In this document: in pieces, positions 17,246 to 25,726 of the stretch | Numbering within the stretch: the first letter of the stretch is position 1 | Layout of the letters: each line of letters starts with the position of its first letter | NCBI RefSeq assembly: GCF_030519355.1 | Contig: NZ_JAUMKC010000026.1 | Span: 1 to 64,000 of the forward strand | Direction: 5' to 3' | DNA from: Mucilaginibacter sp. L3T2-6 | GTDB lineage: Bacteria > Bacteroidota > Bacteroidia > Sphingobacteriales > Sphingobacteriaceae | DNA: 64,000 bases | Program-made: the position numbers and the translations under genes | The notes under the pieces: generated by a model | Seen by the model: the letters and a program-made list of their open reading frames with translations, nothing else | What the model was told of the DNA's origin: nothing | Database searches by the model: none

Positions 17246-18304
17246 ATGACTAACAGAACGAAACCTGCTACGATAAAAGAGATTGCCCAGCTGCTGAATA
17301 TCTCTGTTTCGACTGTATCGAGGGGGTTGCATGACCACCCGAGCATCGGGCTCACTACCCGGCAGAAAATAAAAAAACTTGCTAAAGAGCTCAACTACGA
17401 ACCCAACCAAACGGCGATATTTCTTCAGAAAGGAAGTACGCAGACCATAGGCGTCATCCTGCCTGAATTATCTGAGGCATTTTTCTCGACAGCTATAAGT
17501 GCTATTGAAGATACGGCTTATAAGCGCAATTATACGGTACTGCTTGCCCAGTCGCATGATGATGAGCAACTGGAAAAGCAATTGGTGGAGAAAATGAAGA
17601 ACCATCGTGTAGACGGCTTGCTCGTGTCAGTTGGTAAAAGCACTTCATCCTATCAACATTTCGAGCGGCTGAAACAGTACGACATTCCGATAGTGTTTTT
17701 CGACCGTATTCCTGCCATGCCCAACATACATTATGTTGCCTGCAATATGGAAACCGGCACTGTAGAGGCAGTAAGCTACCTGCTAAAGAAGGGCCATCGC
17801 AATATTGGAATGATCAACGGCCCGTCTACTATCTTCGCCAGCAGCGAACGCAAAGGAGGATATATTAAAGCACTGGCCAAAAACCGGCTGAAGTTCGATC
17901 CTTCGCTCATCGTGTCATGCGACCTCACCGAAGCCGGAACCCGCGATGCTATGGATAATTTACTAAGCAAAAAACGCAAGCCGACCGCTATCGTAACATT
18001 TAATGACTATGTAGCCTTGTTCGCTATAAAATATGCTGCTGAATTAAAACTATCTATTGGTAAAGACCTCGAATTTGTAAGCTACGCCAACTTGCCTATG
18101 ATTAATTTTATGGAAAAAGTACCCACAGCATCAGTTGAGCAATTTCCTTACATGCAGGGGCAAAAAGCAGCAGACATTTTATTAGATTTACTGAATAATA
18201 AACAACGCGGTATGCCAGAACAGACGGCTTATTATAAGATCATTATTGAGTCGCAACTGGTGGAAAGCCGCAAACCAATAACCCACAAAACCCCTAAAAA
18301 ATAA
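17246..18304 (+). CDS. LacI-family transcriptional regulator
   Basis: The 352-residue protein has an N-terminal LacI helix-turn-helix (about residues 8-28, 'TIKEIAQLLNISVSTVSRGL') with hinge sequence to about 60, followed by a periplasmic-binding-protein-like sensor domain ('TIGVILPEL', 'VDGLLVSVG', 'PIVFFDRIP', 'GHRNIGMINGP'). The start at 17246 is chosen because it begins just before the conserved 'TIKEIAQ', and a longer version would start inside the promoter. It sits amid six CAAACGTTTG palindromes, including one in its own promoter, so it is the likely regulator of the surrounding locus. The inducer should be a sugar or sugar phosphate. Confidence 0.95.
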   Translation: MTNRTKPATIKEIAQLLNISVSTVSRGLHDHPSIGLTTRQKIKKLAKELNYEPNQTAIFLQKGSTQTIGVILPELSEAFFSTAISAIEDTAYKRNYTVLLAQSHDDEQLEKQLVEKMKNHRVDGLLVSVGKSTSSYQHFERLKQYDIPIVFFDRIPAMPNIHYVACNMETGTVEAVSYLLKKGHRNIGMINGPSTIFASSERKGGYIKALAKNRLKFDPSLIVSCDLTEAGTRDAMDNLLSKKRKPTAIVTFNDYVALFAIKYAAELKLSIGKDLEFVSYANLPMINFMEKVPTASVEQFPYMQGQKAADILLDLLNNKQRGMPEQTAYYKIIIESQLVESRKPITHKTPKK

Positions 18305-18305
18305 A

Positions 18306-18315
18306 CAAACGTTTG
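18306..18315. promoter_or_regulatory. LacI-type operator upstream of the kinase-like gene
   Basis: Perfect CAAACGTTTG that begins 2 bp after the lacI stop codon and lies 64 bp before the kinase-like start. A -7-like box TATGTTTG is present at 18352-18359, but no -33 box at the right spacing was found. Confidence 0.75.
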
Positions 18316-18378
18316 CGCAGCATCCGGCGGCATCCTGAAAAGGTGATTAGGTATGTTTGAGCAAGAATCACTGAAATA

Positions 18379-19452
18379 ATGCTGCATACGATATTAAAAG
18401 CCTATAGCCTTAAACCGGAAAACTTTAAGATAGAATCATTTGGATCGGGCCTAATTAACCATACCTGGAAGGCAACCGGCCCGGAGAATTCTTATATTAT
18501 CCAACGCATAAATAAGCAGGTATTTAAAGAACCTGAAATTATAGCAAATAACCTGCAAAAGCTTGATGAGTACATTAAGGCAACTGCAGCCGGGTATTTA
18601 TTTGCAGCGCCGTTGCCCGCTGAAGACGGCAGTTTCCTGGTTCGTATCGATGGCGATTACTATCGTTTATTCCCTTTTATAAAAAACTCCCACACAGTAG
18701 ACTTTCTTTCAGCGCCTGAACAGGCTTACGAGGCTGCGAAACAATTTGGCCGCTTTACGCGGTTGCTGGGCAATTTTAATCTTTCCGGCTTAGGTTATCC
18801 TCTGCGGGATTTCCACAATCTCGAACTCCGGTTGAAACAATTTAATGATGCACTGACACATGCCGGCGCTGACCGCAAAAAAAATGCGGCGGCAGAAATA
18901 GCACACATACAGCAGCTTTCCGACATATCTCTTACCTATGAAAAAATCGTCCGCGATGCATCCATTCCGCTAAGGGTAATCCATCACGACACCAAGATCA
19001 ACAATATCTTATTCGATGAGGATGAAAAAGGCCTTTGTGTAATCGATCTTGATACCGTAATGCCCGGGTATTTTATCAGCGATGTGGGCGATATGATGCG
19101 CACGTACCTGGCTGAGGCCAACGAAGAAGAGAAAGACCTGGATAAGATCATCATTCGCGATGATTTTTTTGCTGCCATTTACGCCGGTTACATGGAAGAA
19201 ATGGGTAGTGTATTGAGCTCGCGGGAAAAGGAACTGTTTATTTATGCAGGAAAGTTCATGATTTATATGCAGGCCGTCCGCTTCCTGGCAGATTACCTAA
19301 ACGGCGATATTTACTATACTACCAATTATCCTGAACACAACCTGGTCAGAGCACGGAACCAATTGCGGCTGCTTGAACATTACCTGGCGCATGAAGCCGC
19401 TTTTAAAAGCATGATTGCTCAATTTCAAAAGCAGGTAGCTGGTCAAAATTAA
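18379..19452 (+). CDS. Aminoglycoside-phosphotransferase-fold kinase, N-acetylhexosamine kinase-like
   Basis: The 357-residue protein has the APH/choline-kinase fold: the nucleotide loop 'FGSGLINHTW' near residue 20, the catalytic motif 'HHDTKINNILFDE' near 200 (Asp as base, Asn for metal) and 'VIDLDTVMPG' with the metal-binding Asp. Its start and overall length fit the N-acetylhexosamine 1-kinase (NahK/MdsC-like) branch found in Bacteroidota and bifidobacteria, which phosphorylates GlcNAc or GalNAc at C1. This specificity is inferred from resemblance and context. It lies behind a LacI-type operator and overlaps the next, convergent gene by 4 bp. Confidence 0.8.
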   Translation: MLHTILKAYSLKPENFKIESFGSGLINHTWKATGPENSYIIQRINKQVFKEPEIIANNLQKLDEYIKATAAGYLFAAPLPAEDGSFLVRIDGDYYRLFPFIKNSHTVDFLSAPEQAYEAAKQFGRFTRLLGNFNLSGLGYPLRDFHNLELRLKQFNDALTHAGADRKKNAAAEIAHIQQLSDISLTYEKIVRDASIPLRVIHHDTKINNILFDEDEKGLCVIDLDTVMPGYFISDVGDMMRTYLAEANEEEKDLDKIIIRDDFFAAIYAGYMEEMGSVLSSREKELFIYAGKFMIYMQAVRFLADYLNGDIYYTTNYPEHNLVRARNQLRLLEHYLAHEAAFKSMIAQFQKQVAGQN

Positions 19453-20378
19453 TTACCGTACCAGGCTTTTTTGATATCGCCCCAGGTAACCAAATAAATA
19501 CCCTTTGCTTTTATTTGCGCCTTAAATTCTTCGCTGGTTCCATAATTATAATCCTGCTGCCTCCAGGTGCTGCCATAATCAGGATGATCTTTGGCGATAG
19601 CTTTCATCTCGTTATCCTCAAAAGCCAGGTGAAATACCAGCTCGTTCAGGCCGGGTTTTAACTGCTGTAAGTTAGTGTTATAAAAATTTTTCCATTTGTC
19701 TGCAGGCGCCATCATATAGGCCATAATGAAGTTGTCCACAATCACCGCTGATGTATCAATAGAAGCCACCAGCTTTGGCGCAAGCATTTTGACGTAGCCT
19801 AACGGAACCAATACAGGCAGCTTATATTCGCGCCCTAAACGCTGGTACATCTCTATAATACCGGGTGATGTAAGGATGCTGCCCATGTGATTATCGAGGT
19901 GAGTTAGCCGTATGCCAAATGCCTTTGCCTTCTCAATCTGGGCGCGCATTTCCTTTTCAGCTTCGTCAACTTTGGCATTTGCGCCAAACTCTTCGTTCGA
20001 CGGATAAAGATAACCGTCTTTATTCAACAGGCTCGGGGTTTGACCGGATGACGCCACACCACCCCATTTGTAGTTTTTCCACTCCGCTGTTAGTGTCAAA
20101 TGTATGCCCCAGTCCATTTCTGGATGAGCTTTTGCAAAGCCAGCGATCTCGGGAAACCATGGGCAAGGCACCATAATGCTCGCCGAATTAATAACACCTT
20201 TGGTATAAGCCGACATAATTGCTGAATCGGCACTGTGTGAAAATCCGGCATCATCCGCATGGATAATGAGCAGTTTCGCATCTTTGGGATAGCCTAATTT
20301 TTCGGCCAAATTCTTTTTTTGAGCGAATGTGATCAGGCAAACAAAAAACAGGGGGACAAAAGCGGTAAATCTTTTCAT
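19449..20378 (-). CDS. ChbG/HpnK (YdjC)-family carbohydrate deacetylase, secreted
   Basis: The protein of 309 residues starts at 20378, where a signal peptide ('MKRFTAFVPLFFVCLITFA') begins; the longer reading has no signal at its start. Family motifs are 'LIIHADDAGFSHSAD' with the metal-binding Asp and His, 'WGIHLTLTAEW', and 'HLDNHMGS' with the HxxxH metal pair. ChbG removes an acetyl group from phosphorylated chitobiose; a secreted relative probably deacetylates an external oligosaccharide with an N-acetylhexosamine. It is convergent with the kinase-like gene (4-bp overlap), which fits an amino-sugar locus, but it lacks its own LacI-type operator. Confidence 0.88.
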   Translation of the reverse strand: MKRFTAFVPLFFVCLITFAQKKNLAEKLGYPKDAKLLIIHADDAGFSHSADSAIMSAYTKGVINSASIMVPCPWFPEIAGFAKAHPEMDWGIHLTLTAEWKNYKWGGVASSGQTPSLLNKDGYLYPSNEEFGANAKVDEAEKEMRAQIEKAKAFGIRLTHLDNHMGSILTSPGIIEMYQRLGREYKLPVLVPLGYVKMLAPKLVASIDTSAVIVDNFIMAYMMAPADKWKNFYNTNLQQLKPGLNELVFHLAFEDNEMKAIAKDHPDYGSTWRQQDYNYGTSEEFKAQIKAKGIYLVTWGDIKKAWYGN

Positions 20379-20437
20379 ACAGGTTATATTGGCTGACGGA
20401 TGCCGGTAGCATTCCAATAAGCTAATATAAAGATGTT

Positions 20438-21529
20438 TTAGTTAACCTGCGTGCGCTTTCTACTCAAATACGCACGAACCGGTGTATCATACACCAACAT
20501 CACCAACCAGGCGAAACCGATCAAAAGCACGGTGCAGCAACCAATAATAATTGCCAGTTTTCCGGGGCCGGGTTTATTTGCGGCATAATAGTTGGCAAAC
20601 ATCCAGATAAAAGTATAATGCGTCATATAAAGCGGGTAGGATAGCCTGCCTGAGAAAATGCAAATTTTCTTTAAACCGTCAGCCAACTTTGCTCCTGCCC
20701 CTAAAGCAACCAGTAACGGGAAATAAATAATTACTATCAGCGGTTCAACTATCCAATTCCACCTGGAAAAAGGGCTCACAAAGGCAAGAAACAGTAATAT
20801 TGCCAAACCAATAAAGCCCAGCCTGTTTTTGATGATCCAGTTGGATCGATAAATCAGCATTCCCGCTAAAAACGAAAAGGCCACCCGGGCGGCGCCATCC
20901 CATTCATTACCCTTCCCCCAGCCGCCCATTAAATTGCCTGCGCGGTAACACACTGTACATAAAACAATTCCGGCAATTATGGTCAATACAAATAACAATT
21001 GCCGGCCTGCGCGCCATAGTACAGCAGCAAATAATATATTCGCAACATATTCCCAAAACAGAGACCAGGCAGGCGCATTAAAGCCGAATAAATTAAAGGC
21101 CCTGTCCTGAACAACCGGAAAAGGGATCATGAAGATCGAAGCAAGAAATATAACGATGATCCGTCCCGTGGAATAAGCTCCGGGGTGCCCGCCGAATGGG
21201 TCGAACAAAAAGGCAAGTAAGCCCAGTACCGAACCCAGAATAACCAGCGGGTGCAGCCGGATCAGCCTCGATTTAAAAAACTCCGCCATACCCATTTTGC
21301 CAATACGGTCGTCATACGCATAAGCGATCACAAATCCTGACAGGCAGAAAAAGAAATCGACTGCCAGAAAGCCGTGACCAATAAAATCCTGGCTGTAATT
21401 GGAATAAGCTACTTCCATAAAATGGAACAGTACAACAGAAATTGCGGCAATGCCACGCAGCCCGTCAAGTATTTCGAAATGTTGTTTGGTCTGCAGCAGG
21501 CCTGGTGATAATTTTTCTTGCTCCATCAA
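20438..21529 (-). CDS. Acyltransferase family 3 (OafA-like) membrane protein
   Basis: The 363-residue protein has about ten membrane helices and starts with the family motif 'LDGLRGIAAISVVLFHF', where the His is the presumed catalytic residue; 'FFCLSGFVIAYAYDDRI' follows near residue 60. Such proteins transfer acyl groups, often acetyl, to sugars on lipids, exopolysaccharide or small molecules. It lies 59 bp upstream of the deacetylase on the same strand, but no operator of the LacI type is present, so a shared pathway is possible and not shown. Confidence 0.9.
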   Translation of the reverse strand: MMEQEKLSPGLLQTKQHFEILDGLRGIAAISVVLFHFMEVAYSNYSQDFIGHGFLAVDFFFCLSGFVIAYAYDDRIGKMGMAEFFKSRLIRLHPLVILGSVLGLLAFLFDPFGGHPGAYSTGRIIVIFLASIFMIPFPVVQDRAFNLFGFNAPAWSLFWEYVANILFAAVLWRAGRQLLFVLTIIAGIVLCTVCYRAGNLMGGWGKGNEWDGAARVAFSFLAGMLIYRSNWIIKNRLGFIGLAILLFLAFVSPFSRWNWIVEPLIVIIYFPLLVALGAGAKLADGLKKICIFSGRLSYPLYMTHYTFIWMFANYYAANKPGPGKLAIIIGCCTVLLIGFAWLVMLVYDTPVRAYLSRKRTQVN

Positions 21530-21719
21530 TTCGTTTCAAATACGGGTTGGCAACAAGAATAGCCAATAATGGCGGCTTCGTCAATTAAATTGACAAATCA
21601 GGGCAGGAAAAGGGCGCATACAATGGATGTTAGCCTGTAAAACGGGCAAGGCTTAGCACCTAGCGTTTCCGATAGTAAGATTAAGTATGCGGAGAATACC
21701 GGTATCAGATCCAGCCGCT
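21530..21719. other. Gap after the small gene, no feature seen
   Basis: No coding, RNA or convincing repeat signal is visible here; the stretch separates the acyltransferase start from the stop codon of the small gene at 21720. Confidence 0.4.
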
Positions 21720-21893
21720 TTAAAAGCAGCCTGGCTCATGATTAATACCAAATGGCATTTTGTTAACCCGGCCATGCGAGTTGTCAAACACCTTGTAGTG
21801 CAGAGATACTTTTTTGTACGAATGTTGAATGACCTGCATTTCGACAGCTGGTTCAATCTTCTCGGGTTGAACAGCTTTAGCAACTTTTTTCAT
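21720..21893 (-). CDS. Small hypothetical protein with strong ribosome-binding site
   Basis: This 57-residue reading frame begins ATGAAAAAAGTT and is preceded by AGGAGGGGTT, with AGGAGG at 21898-21903, an unusually strong Shine-Dalgarno sequence for a Bacteroidota. The product is basic at the start ('MKKVAKAVQPEKIEP'), has a mixed beta-like middle ('EMQVIQHSYKKVSLHYKVF') and ends '...NHEPGCF'. No membrane segment or signal peptide is seen. I do not recognise the family. Larger overlapping frames on both strands lack such a start signal, so this frame is preferred. Confidence 0.6.
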   Translation of the reverse strand: MKKVAKAVQPEKIEPAVEMQVIQHSYKKVSLHYKVFDNSHGRVNKMPFGINHEPGCF

Positions 21894-21903
21894 AACCCCT
21901 CCT

Positions 21904-22029
21904 ATAATTGGTTTAACTAAGTTAATTATTAATTAAGCCATTTCAAATATTTTTTTGAATAAAGATTCTCTACTCCGGTGTAGTGAATTAGAATGCGGGT
22001 TTATTAAAATAATACGCCCGGCAGTGGGC
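21904..22029. other. AT-rich upstream region of the small gene
   Basis: The stretch is AT-rich (TTAATTATTAATTAA around 21920-21935) and probably holds the promoter of the small gene at 21720-21893. No gene and no clear terminator for the membrane protein upstream were found. Confidence 0.4.
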
Positions 22030-23562
22030 CTACTTCACCCATTCCATCTCTTTTAAATACCTCGCCAACAACTGATTATCTGAAGATAATGCCGGAATCC
22101 AATCTCCAACTTTTTTTCTTGTCCAATATAAATTTTGCGGATTGCCCGGCTTTGCGAAATTGTAGATATATAATGTGGCCCTGATATAACGCGGCGGCTT
22201 GCCTGGAAAAGGGTTACCGGCAAACAGCCCCACCGCATCTTTGTCATTATGCAGCAATTTCCAAACCATGTTATAAGTCCATGGGTATTGGTCGGCGGTT
22301 GACATGGAGGCAAACCACATTTGCCAGTCTAACCGTAGCTGGTAAGGTGCTATTTGTGGCGGGCGCTTATTTAATAACACCGGCAGGCCTTTGTAAATAT
22401 ATGGTTTCCATATCGCATGGCCCCCGGTGGTGTCATCGTTAGTACCTTCAAAAATTACATTGGGCCGCTCCCTGCCTACGGTTCCAAATGCGCCGTAGGT
22501 ATTCACCAGGTCGAGCGGGTCGAACGAGCCGTTCATAATTTGTTTGGCGGAGAGGATATTCAACGCAGGCTCAACACTCAGCATTCCCAATATAATGGTA
22601 ACTATCCATATGAACCTGGGTGTCCCTGCCTGCTCCTCAGCGCCCCGGACTGCCGCTTCGGCTTTCCGGACAAGCTGACGGGGTAAAACCCCCGACAAAA
22701 AGGCATCATCAAAACAAGCAATTGCCGGCACGATGGTTAACCAGTTGAGGAAAGAAAGATTACCGCTTAGAATGATAACGATTTGAAAGCCTATGATAAC
22801 TATGCCGGCTATATGCCGCCCTGCCCTGGGCCAAAATACAAAAAGCGGTGCTACCAACTCAGCCAGCCAATTAAACCAAACGCCAATTTTTAACAACATT
22901 CGTGGCAAAAAGTGGAACCACCTACTTAAGGGGCCGGGAATAGGTTGAGTTTCGAAGAAATAATTTAACGCAGTACCGTCGCGCCATATCGCATCGCCTC
23001 TGAACTTTATTAACCCCGCTCCAAACATGATGCGAAAAGTTAGCCACCGGAACAAAACGATAACCGGAAAAGGCGGCGGTTGTTTGGGAAATGGCCGCAT
23101 ATCGAAAAATGGACAGAGGAAAATAGCAAGAAAACCTGTTTCAGTTAACTGAATTTCCCATCCATAGCCATACCAGTCTTGCCCGATGTGGTTAAAAGAC
23201 ATATATAACAGCCACAAAACTGTTAAAGAAAGGCCGTTAGTGTAACCGGCCAATGTTGCAAGAGACAGCACAAATCCAATCCATGCTACCACCAGCAACG
23301 CCGTATCCGAGTGCCAGAACCAAAAGAGGGACGGCAGATGCATAAACCCCGACGCCTCGGAACCATAAGCCTGGCCAATCTGCTTTAAGTATAAGCTCGC
23401 CGGCAGCAAACCGTTAGAGCCGATTAAAGGAACAACTTGATTGATAGCAACCACGAAAGCAACGGCATATACTGCGCCTAACAAACGCAAAAGGACAAAC
23501 CGGGTGAGCCAGTAGTTAGGTGCCCCGGCCGGGCCAAAAGTTCCTGTGGATGCGCTGTCCAT
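22030..23562 (-). CDS. Lipase maturation factor (LMF1)-family membrane protein
   Basis: The 510-residue protein has about eight membrane helices in its first two thirds, with motifs of the LMF1 family: 'IGSNGLLPASLYL', 'HIGQDWYGYGWEIQLTETGFL', and 'FGAGLIKFRGDAIWRDGTAL'. The C-terminal soluble part contains 'EFEGTNDD'-like text near residue 370 and 'APYQLRLDWQMWFA'. In animals LMF1 helps lipoprotein lipase fold in the ER; the bacterial role is unknown. The start at 23562 is preferred because GAAGG precedes it and the extra residues before it look random. It follows a YncE-like gene by 98 bp. Confidence 0.85.
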   Translation of the reverse strand: MDSASTGTFGPAGAPNYWLTRFVLLRLLGAVYAVAFVVAINQVVPLIGSNGLLPASLYLKQIGQAYGSEASGFMHLPSLFWFWHSDTALLVVAWIGFVLSLATLAGYTNGLSLTVLWLLYMSFNHIGQDWYGYGWEIQLTETGFLAIFLCPFFDMRPFPKQPPPFPVIVLFRWLTFRIMFGAGLIKFRGDAIWRDGTALNYFFETQPIPGPLSRWFHFLPRMLLKIGVWFNWLAELVAPLFVFWPRAGRHIAGIVIIGFQIVIILSGNLSFLNWLTIVPAIACFDDAFLSGVLPRQLVRKAEAAVRGAEEQAGTPRFIWIVTIILGMLSVEPALNILSAKQIMNGSFDPLDLVNTYGAFGTVGRERPNVIFEGTNDDTTGGHAIWKPYIYKGLPVLLNKRPPQIAPYQLRLDWQMWFASMSTADQYPWTYNMVWKLLHNDKDAVGLFAGNPFPGKPPRYIRATLYIYNFAKPGNPQNLYWTRKKVGDWIPALSSDNQLLARYLKEMEWVK

Positions 23563-23660
23563 TTTACCTTCATTGTTACTTATTAAACAATTCCGGCAAA
23601 AAAAGTTCAACGCGCTTTCTAAATAAAAGCACGCCGAAACGGCCGTCAAATCGGGCTATT

Positions 23661-24674
23661 TCACTTCCCCACCTCGATCACATGAAATGTCCCGGAAACC
23701 TGTTTTGGCCGTCCGCCTGCCGGGTTGGGCTCTGTTTTGGCAGTCGGCAGAAATAAGTGGTGAGTTACTTCATCCAGGCCGATCGTGCGGGCGCCGGGCT
23801 CGGTAGGAATATTCTCCACAAATTCGAATTTGTTGGCGTTTATTTCCCTTACAACTGAAATATTTCCATTGCCGTTTGAAGCATAGGCCAATTTCAATTG
23901 ATTATCAAATACAACGCCATCCGTATTACCAATAGGGAATTTGGCAATAGTTTTGCCGTTTGCCGCGTCCATCACTACCATGGTTTTTGAGTCGCCGCAG
24001 CCAATAAAAAGGCGGTTGGTTTTACGGTCGATGGCCAGGCCGCTGGGGGCTTCTCCGCCGTCTATTTTATATCTTGCAGTTTCTTTGTAAGTCATAGCAT
24101 CAAAAACAATTACCGTACTGGTACCCTCACCGTTTACAAATATTTTGCCTTTACCGTCTGATACCGCTGTTTCAGGTTTATCGCCAAGCGGCACGGTAGC
24201 TACAACCATTCCTGATGCCGGGTCGAGCACGGTCGCATCTTTACTCCGTCCGTTACAGGTAATGATCTTTTTCGAAAAGTCGTCATAAAAAATAGCGTCC
24301 GGATTTTGGCCAACTGCAATCTGAGTCAAAACCTTTAAAGTGCCAATATCAAACACCACAACCGCGTTGGCGCGACCGGCGCTGATATAACCCTTGCCCA
24401 GCGAAGGCACGAGGGCAATGCCATGGACGCCAGGCGTGTTGGGTATGTAACCCACCGAGTCGCCGGTTGCTGCATCAAGTACATTTACCTGGTTGCCATG
24501 CGACACATACAGCCTTTTTGCCGCGCCATCGGCGGTGATGTAGTCCCAACCGCCGGAGCTGGCTATTTTATACTTTTTAATTACATGGAAGCCTGTTTTT
24601 TGCTGTGCTTTAGCCGGAACGGTCAGGCATAGTGCCATGCCGGACAACAGCATAGCCGTAGTTATTTTTTTCAT
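23661..24674 (-). CDS. YncE-like secreted beta-propeller protein
   Basis: The 337-residue protein has a signal peptide ('MLLSGMALCLTVPAKAQ') and about six YVTN-type propeller blades, seen in repeats such as 'KRLYVSHGNQVNVLDAATGD', 'KGKIFVNGEGTSTVIVFDA' and 'TNRLFIGCGDSKTMVVMDA'. Such proteins are periplasmic or surface scaffolds, with no catalytic residues evident. It is the first of two minus-strand genes together with the LMF1-like gene. Its function is not known. Confidence 0.88.
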   Translation of the reverse strand: MKKITTAMLLSGMALCLTVPAKAQQKTGFHVIKKYKIASSGGWDYITADGAAKRLYVSHGNQVNVLDAATGDSVGYIPNTPGVHGIALVPSLGKGYISAGRANAVVVFDIGTLKVLTQIAVGQNPDAIFYDDFSKKIITCNGRSKDATVLDPASGMVVATVPLGDKPETAVSDGKGKIFVNGEGTSTVIVFDAMTYKETARYKIDGGEAPSGLAIDRKTNRLFIGCGDSKTMVVMDAANGKTIAKFPIGNTDGVVFDNQLKLAYASNGNGNISVVREINANKFEFVENIPTEPGARTIGLDEVTHHLFLPTAKTEPNPAGGRPKQVSGTFHVIEVGK

Positions 24675-24930
24675 CGGGGTTAATTTTAATTTTTAACCAA
24701 GTTAATCATAAAATCTGTCAAAAATCTGTAGTTAATTATATAGCTACGTTCCTTACTGCCAGATGAAAATTTATCTTATTCGTAATAATTCAGGGTTTAC
24801 ACAAGGTTTACACTTTTTGCCTGAAACCCTAACACAACAAACTGATAATAAGCAAGTTAAATGATTTCAGTTGGGTTACACCTGTAACCTTGCGCCAGCG
24901 CCTTAAAATCGCTTATTATTAGCACACTAT

Positions 24931-25656
24931 TTACAACCTCGCTGCTGCCCTCTCACCTATTCCTGGCATATCACGCTGCAAAGTAATCAACAATTCATCT
25001 GCAGCATTTTCGCAAAGCGGCAACAGCTTTTTCGGAACCATAAAGGGTATACCTGTAATCTGCGAGCCCGATAATTGAGAAAGGGCGCTTTTGGTAGTTT
25101 CGAATACCTTTTGGCCTTTTTTGTTGAATAGCGAAATGGTGGCACTGGCTTTTATTTTTACCAAAGCCATTTTAGGCCCCACCCCTCTTTTGTCAAGTTC
25201 AAACTTTACAAATATTTTCATTATGCCATCACAATCAGGAAAAATAACAAACATCTCTTTCTCGTTGTCATTTTTCTTTTGGTCTGGTAATACCTGGTAA
25301 CCAGGTACAGGCAGGTTGGTCCTAAAACTTAAAATATCATCCACGTTACCATTTTCCGGTATAAATTGCCTGTAGTCCCTATTACCAAGCACTTCTTTTT
25401 CAGGCAAAAGCCGGAAGGGAAATTTATCGGCATCGTTTTTAAAGAACTGCGCCCTGAAGTTTTTAAGAATTGGCAGGATATTCCAGGCGGTATCTTCTGC
25501 CAGTTTTGCTGAGTTTAACAAATCTTGCTGCGATGGCTTATCCACAAAACCCAGTTGCTTAGGCATGTACAACGAAACCAGTGCAACCTTTTTCTCCTGT
25601 GCGAAGCTTTGAAGTGTAAACAACACTACGAATACAAATAGAGGTATTTTTTTCAT
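24931..25656 (-). CDS. Secreted protein of unknown function
   Basis: The 241-residue protein has a typical signal peptide ('MKKIPLFVFVVLFTLQSFAQ'). The rest is soluble, with alternating strands and a segment 'GPKMALVKIKASATISLFNKKGQKVF' that looks like a beta-sheet edge. I do not recognise a family or catalytic motif. It stands alone, with 256 bp of AT-rich sequence on its downstream side and 70 bp to the esterase gene upstream. Confidence 0.75.
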   Translation of the reverse strand: MKKIPLFVFVVLFTLQSFAQEKKVALVSLYMPKQLGFVDKPSQQDLLNSAKLAEDTAWNILPILKNFRAQFFKNDADKFPFRLLPEKEVLGNRDYRQFIPENGNVDDILSFRTNLPVPGYQVLPDQKKNDNEKEMFVIFPDCDGIMKIFVKFELDKRGVGPKMALVKIKASATISLFNKKGQKVFETTKSALSQLSGSQITGIPFMVPKKLLPLCENAADELLITLQRDMPGIGERAAARL

Positions 25657-25726
25657 TTTTCCTGACCGGCAATTATGCCTGATTTTTGAGCTGACTATAC
25701 CAGCAAAAATCAGGCCCTGATCGTAA

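Noticed and set aside
21653..21920. Longer reading frames overlapping the small gene at 21720-21893
   Set aside because: They have no ribosome-binding site; the 57-residue frame has a consensus one and a typical ATGAAAAAA start.
23563..23649. Longer start for the LMF1-like protein
   Set aside because: The 29 added residues look random (several Cys and Asn), while GAAGG precedes the start at 23562.
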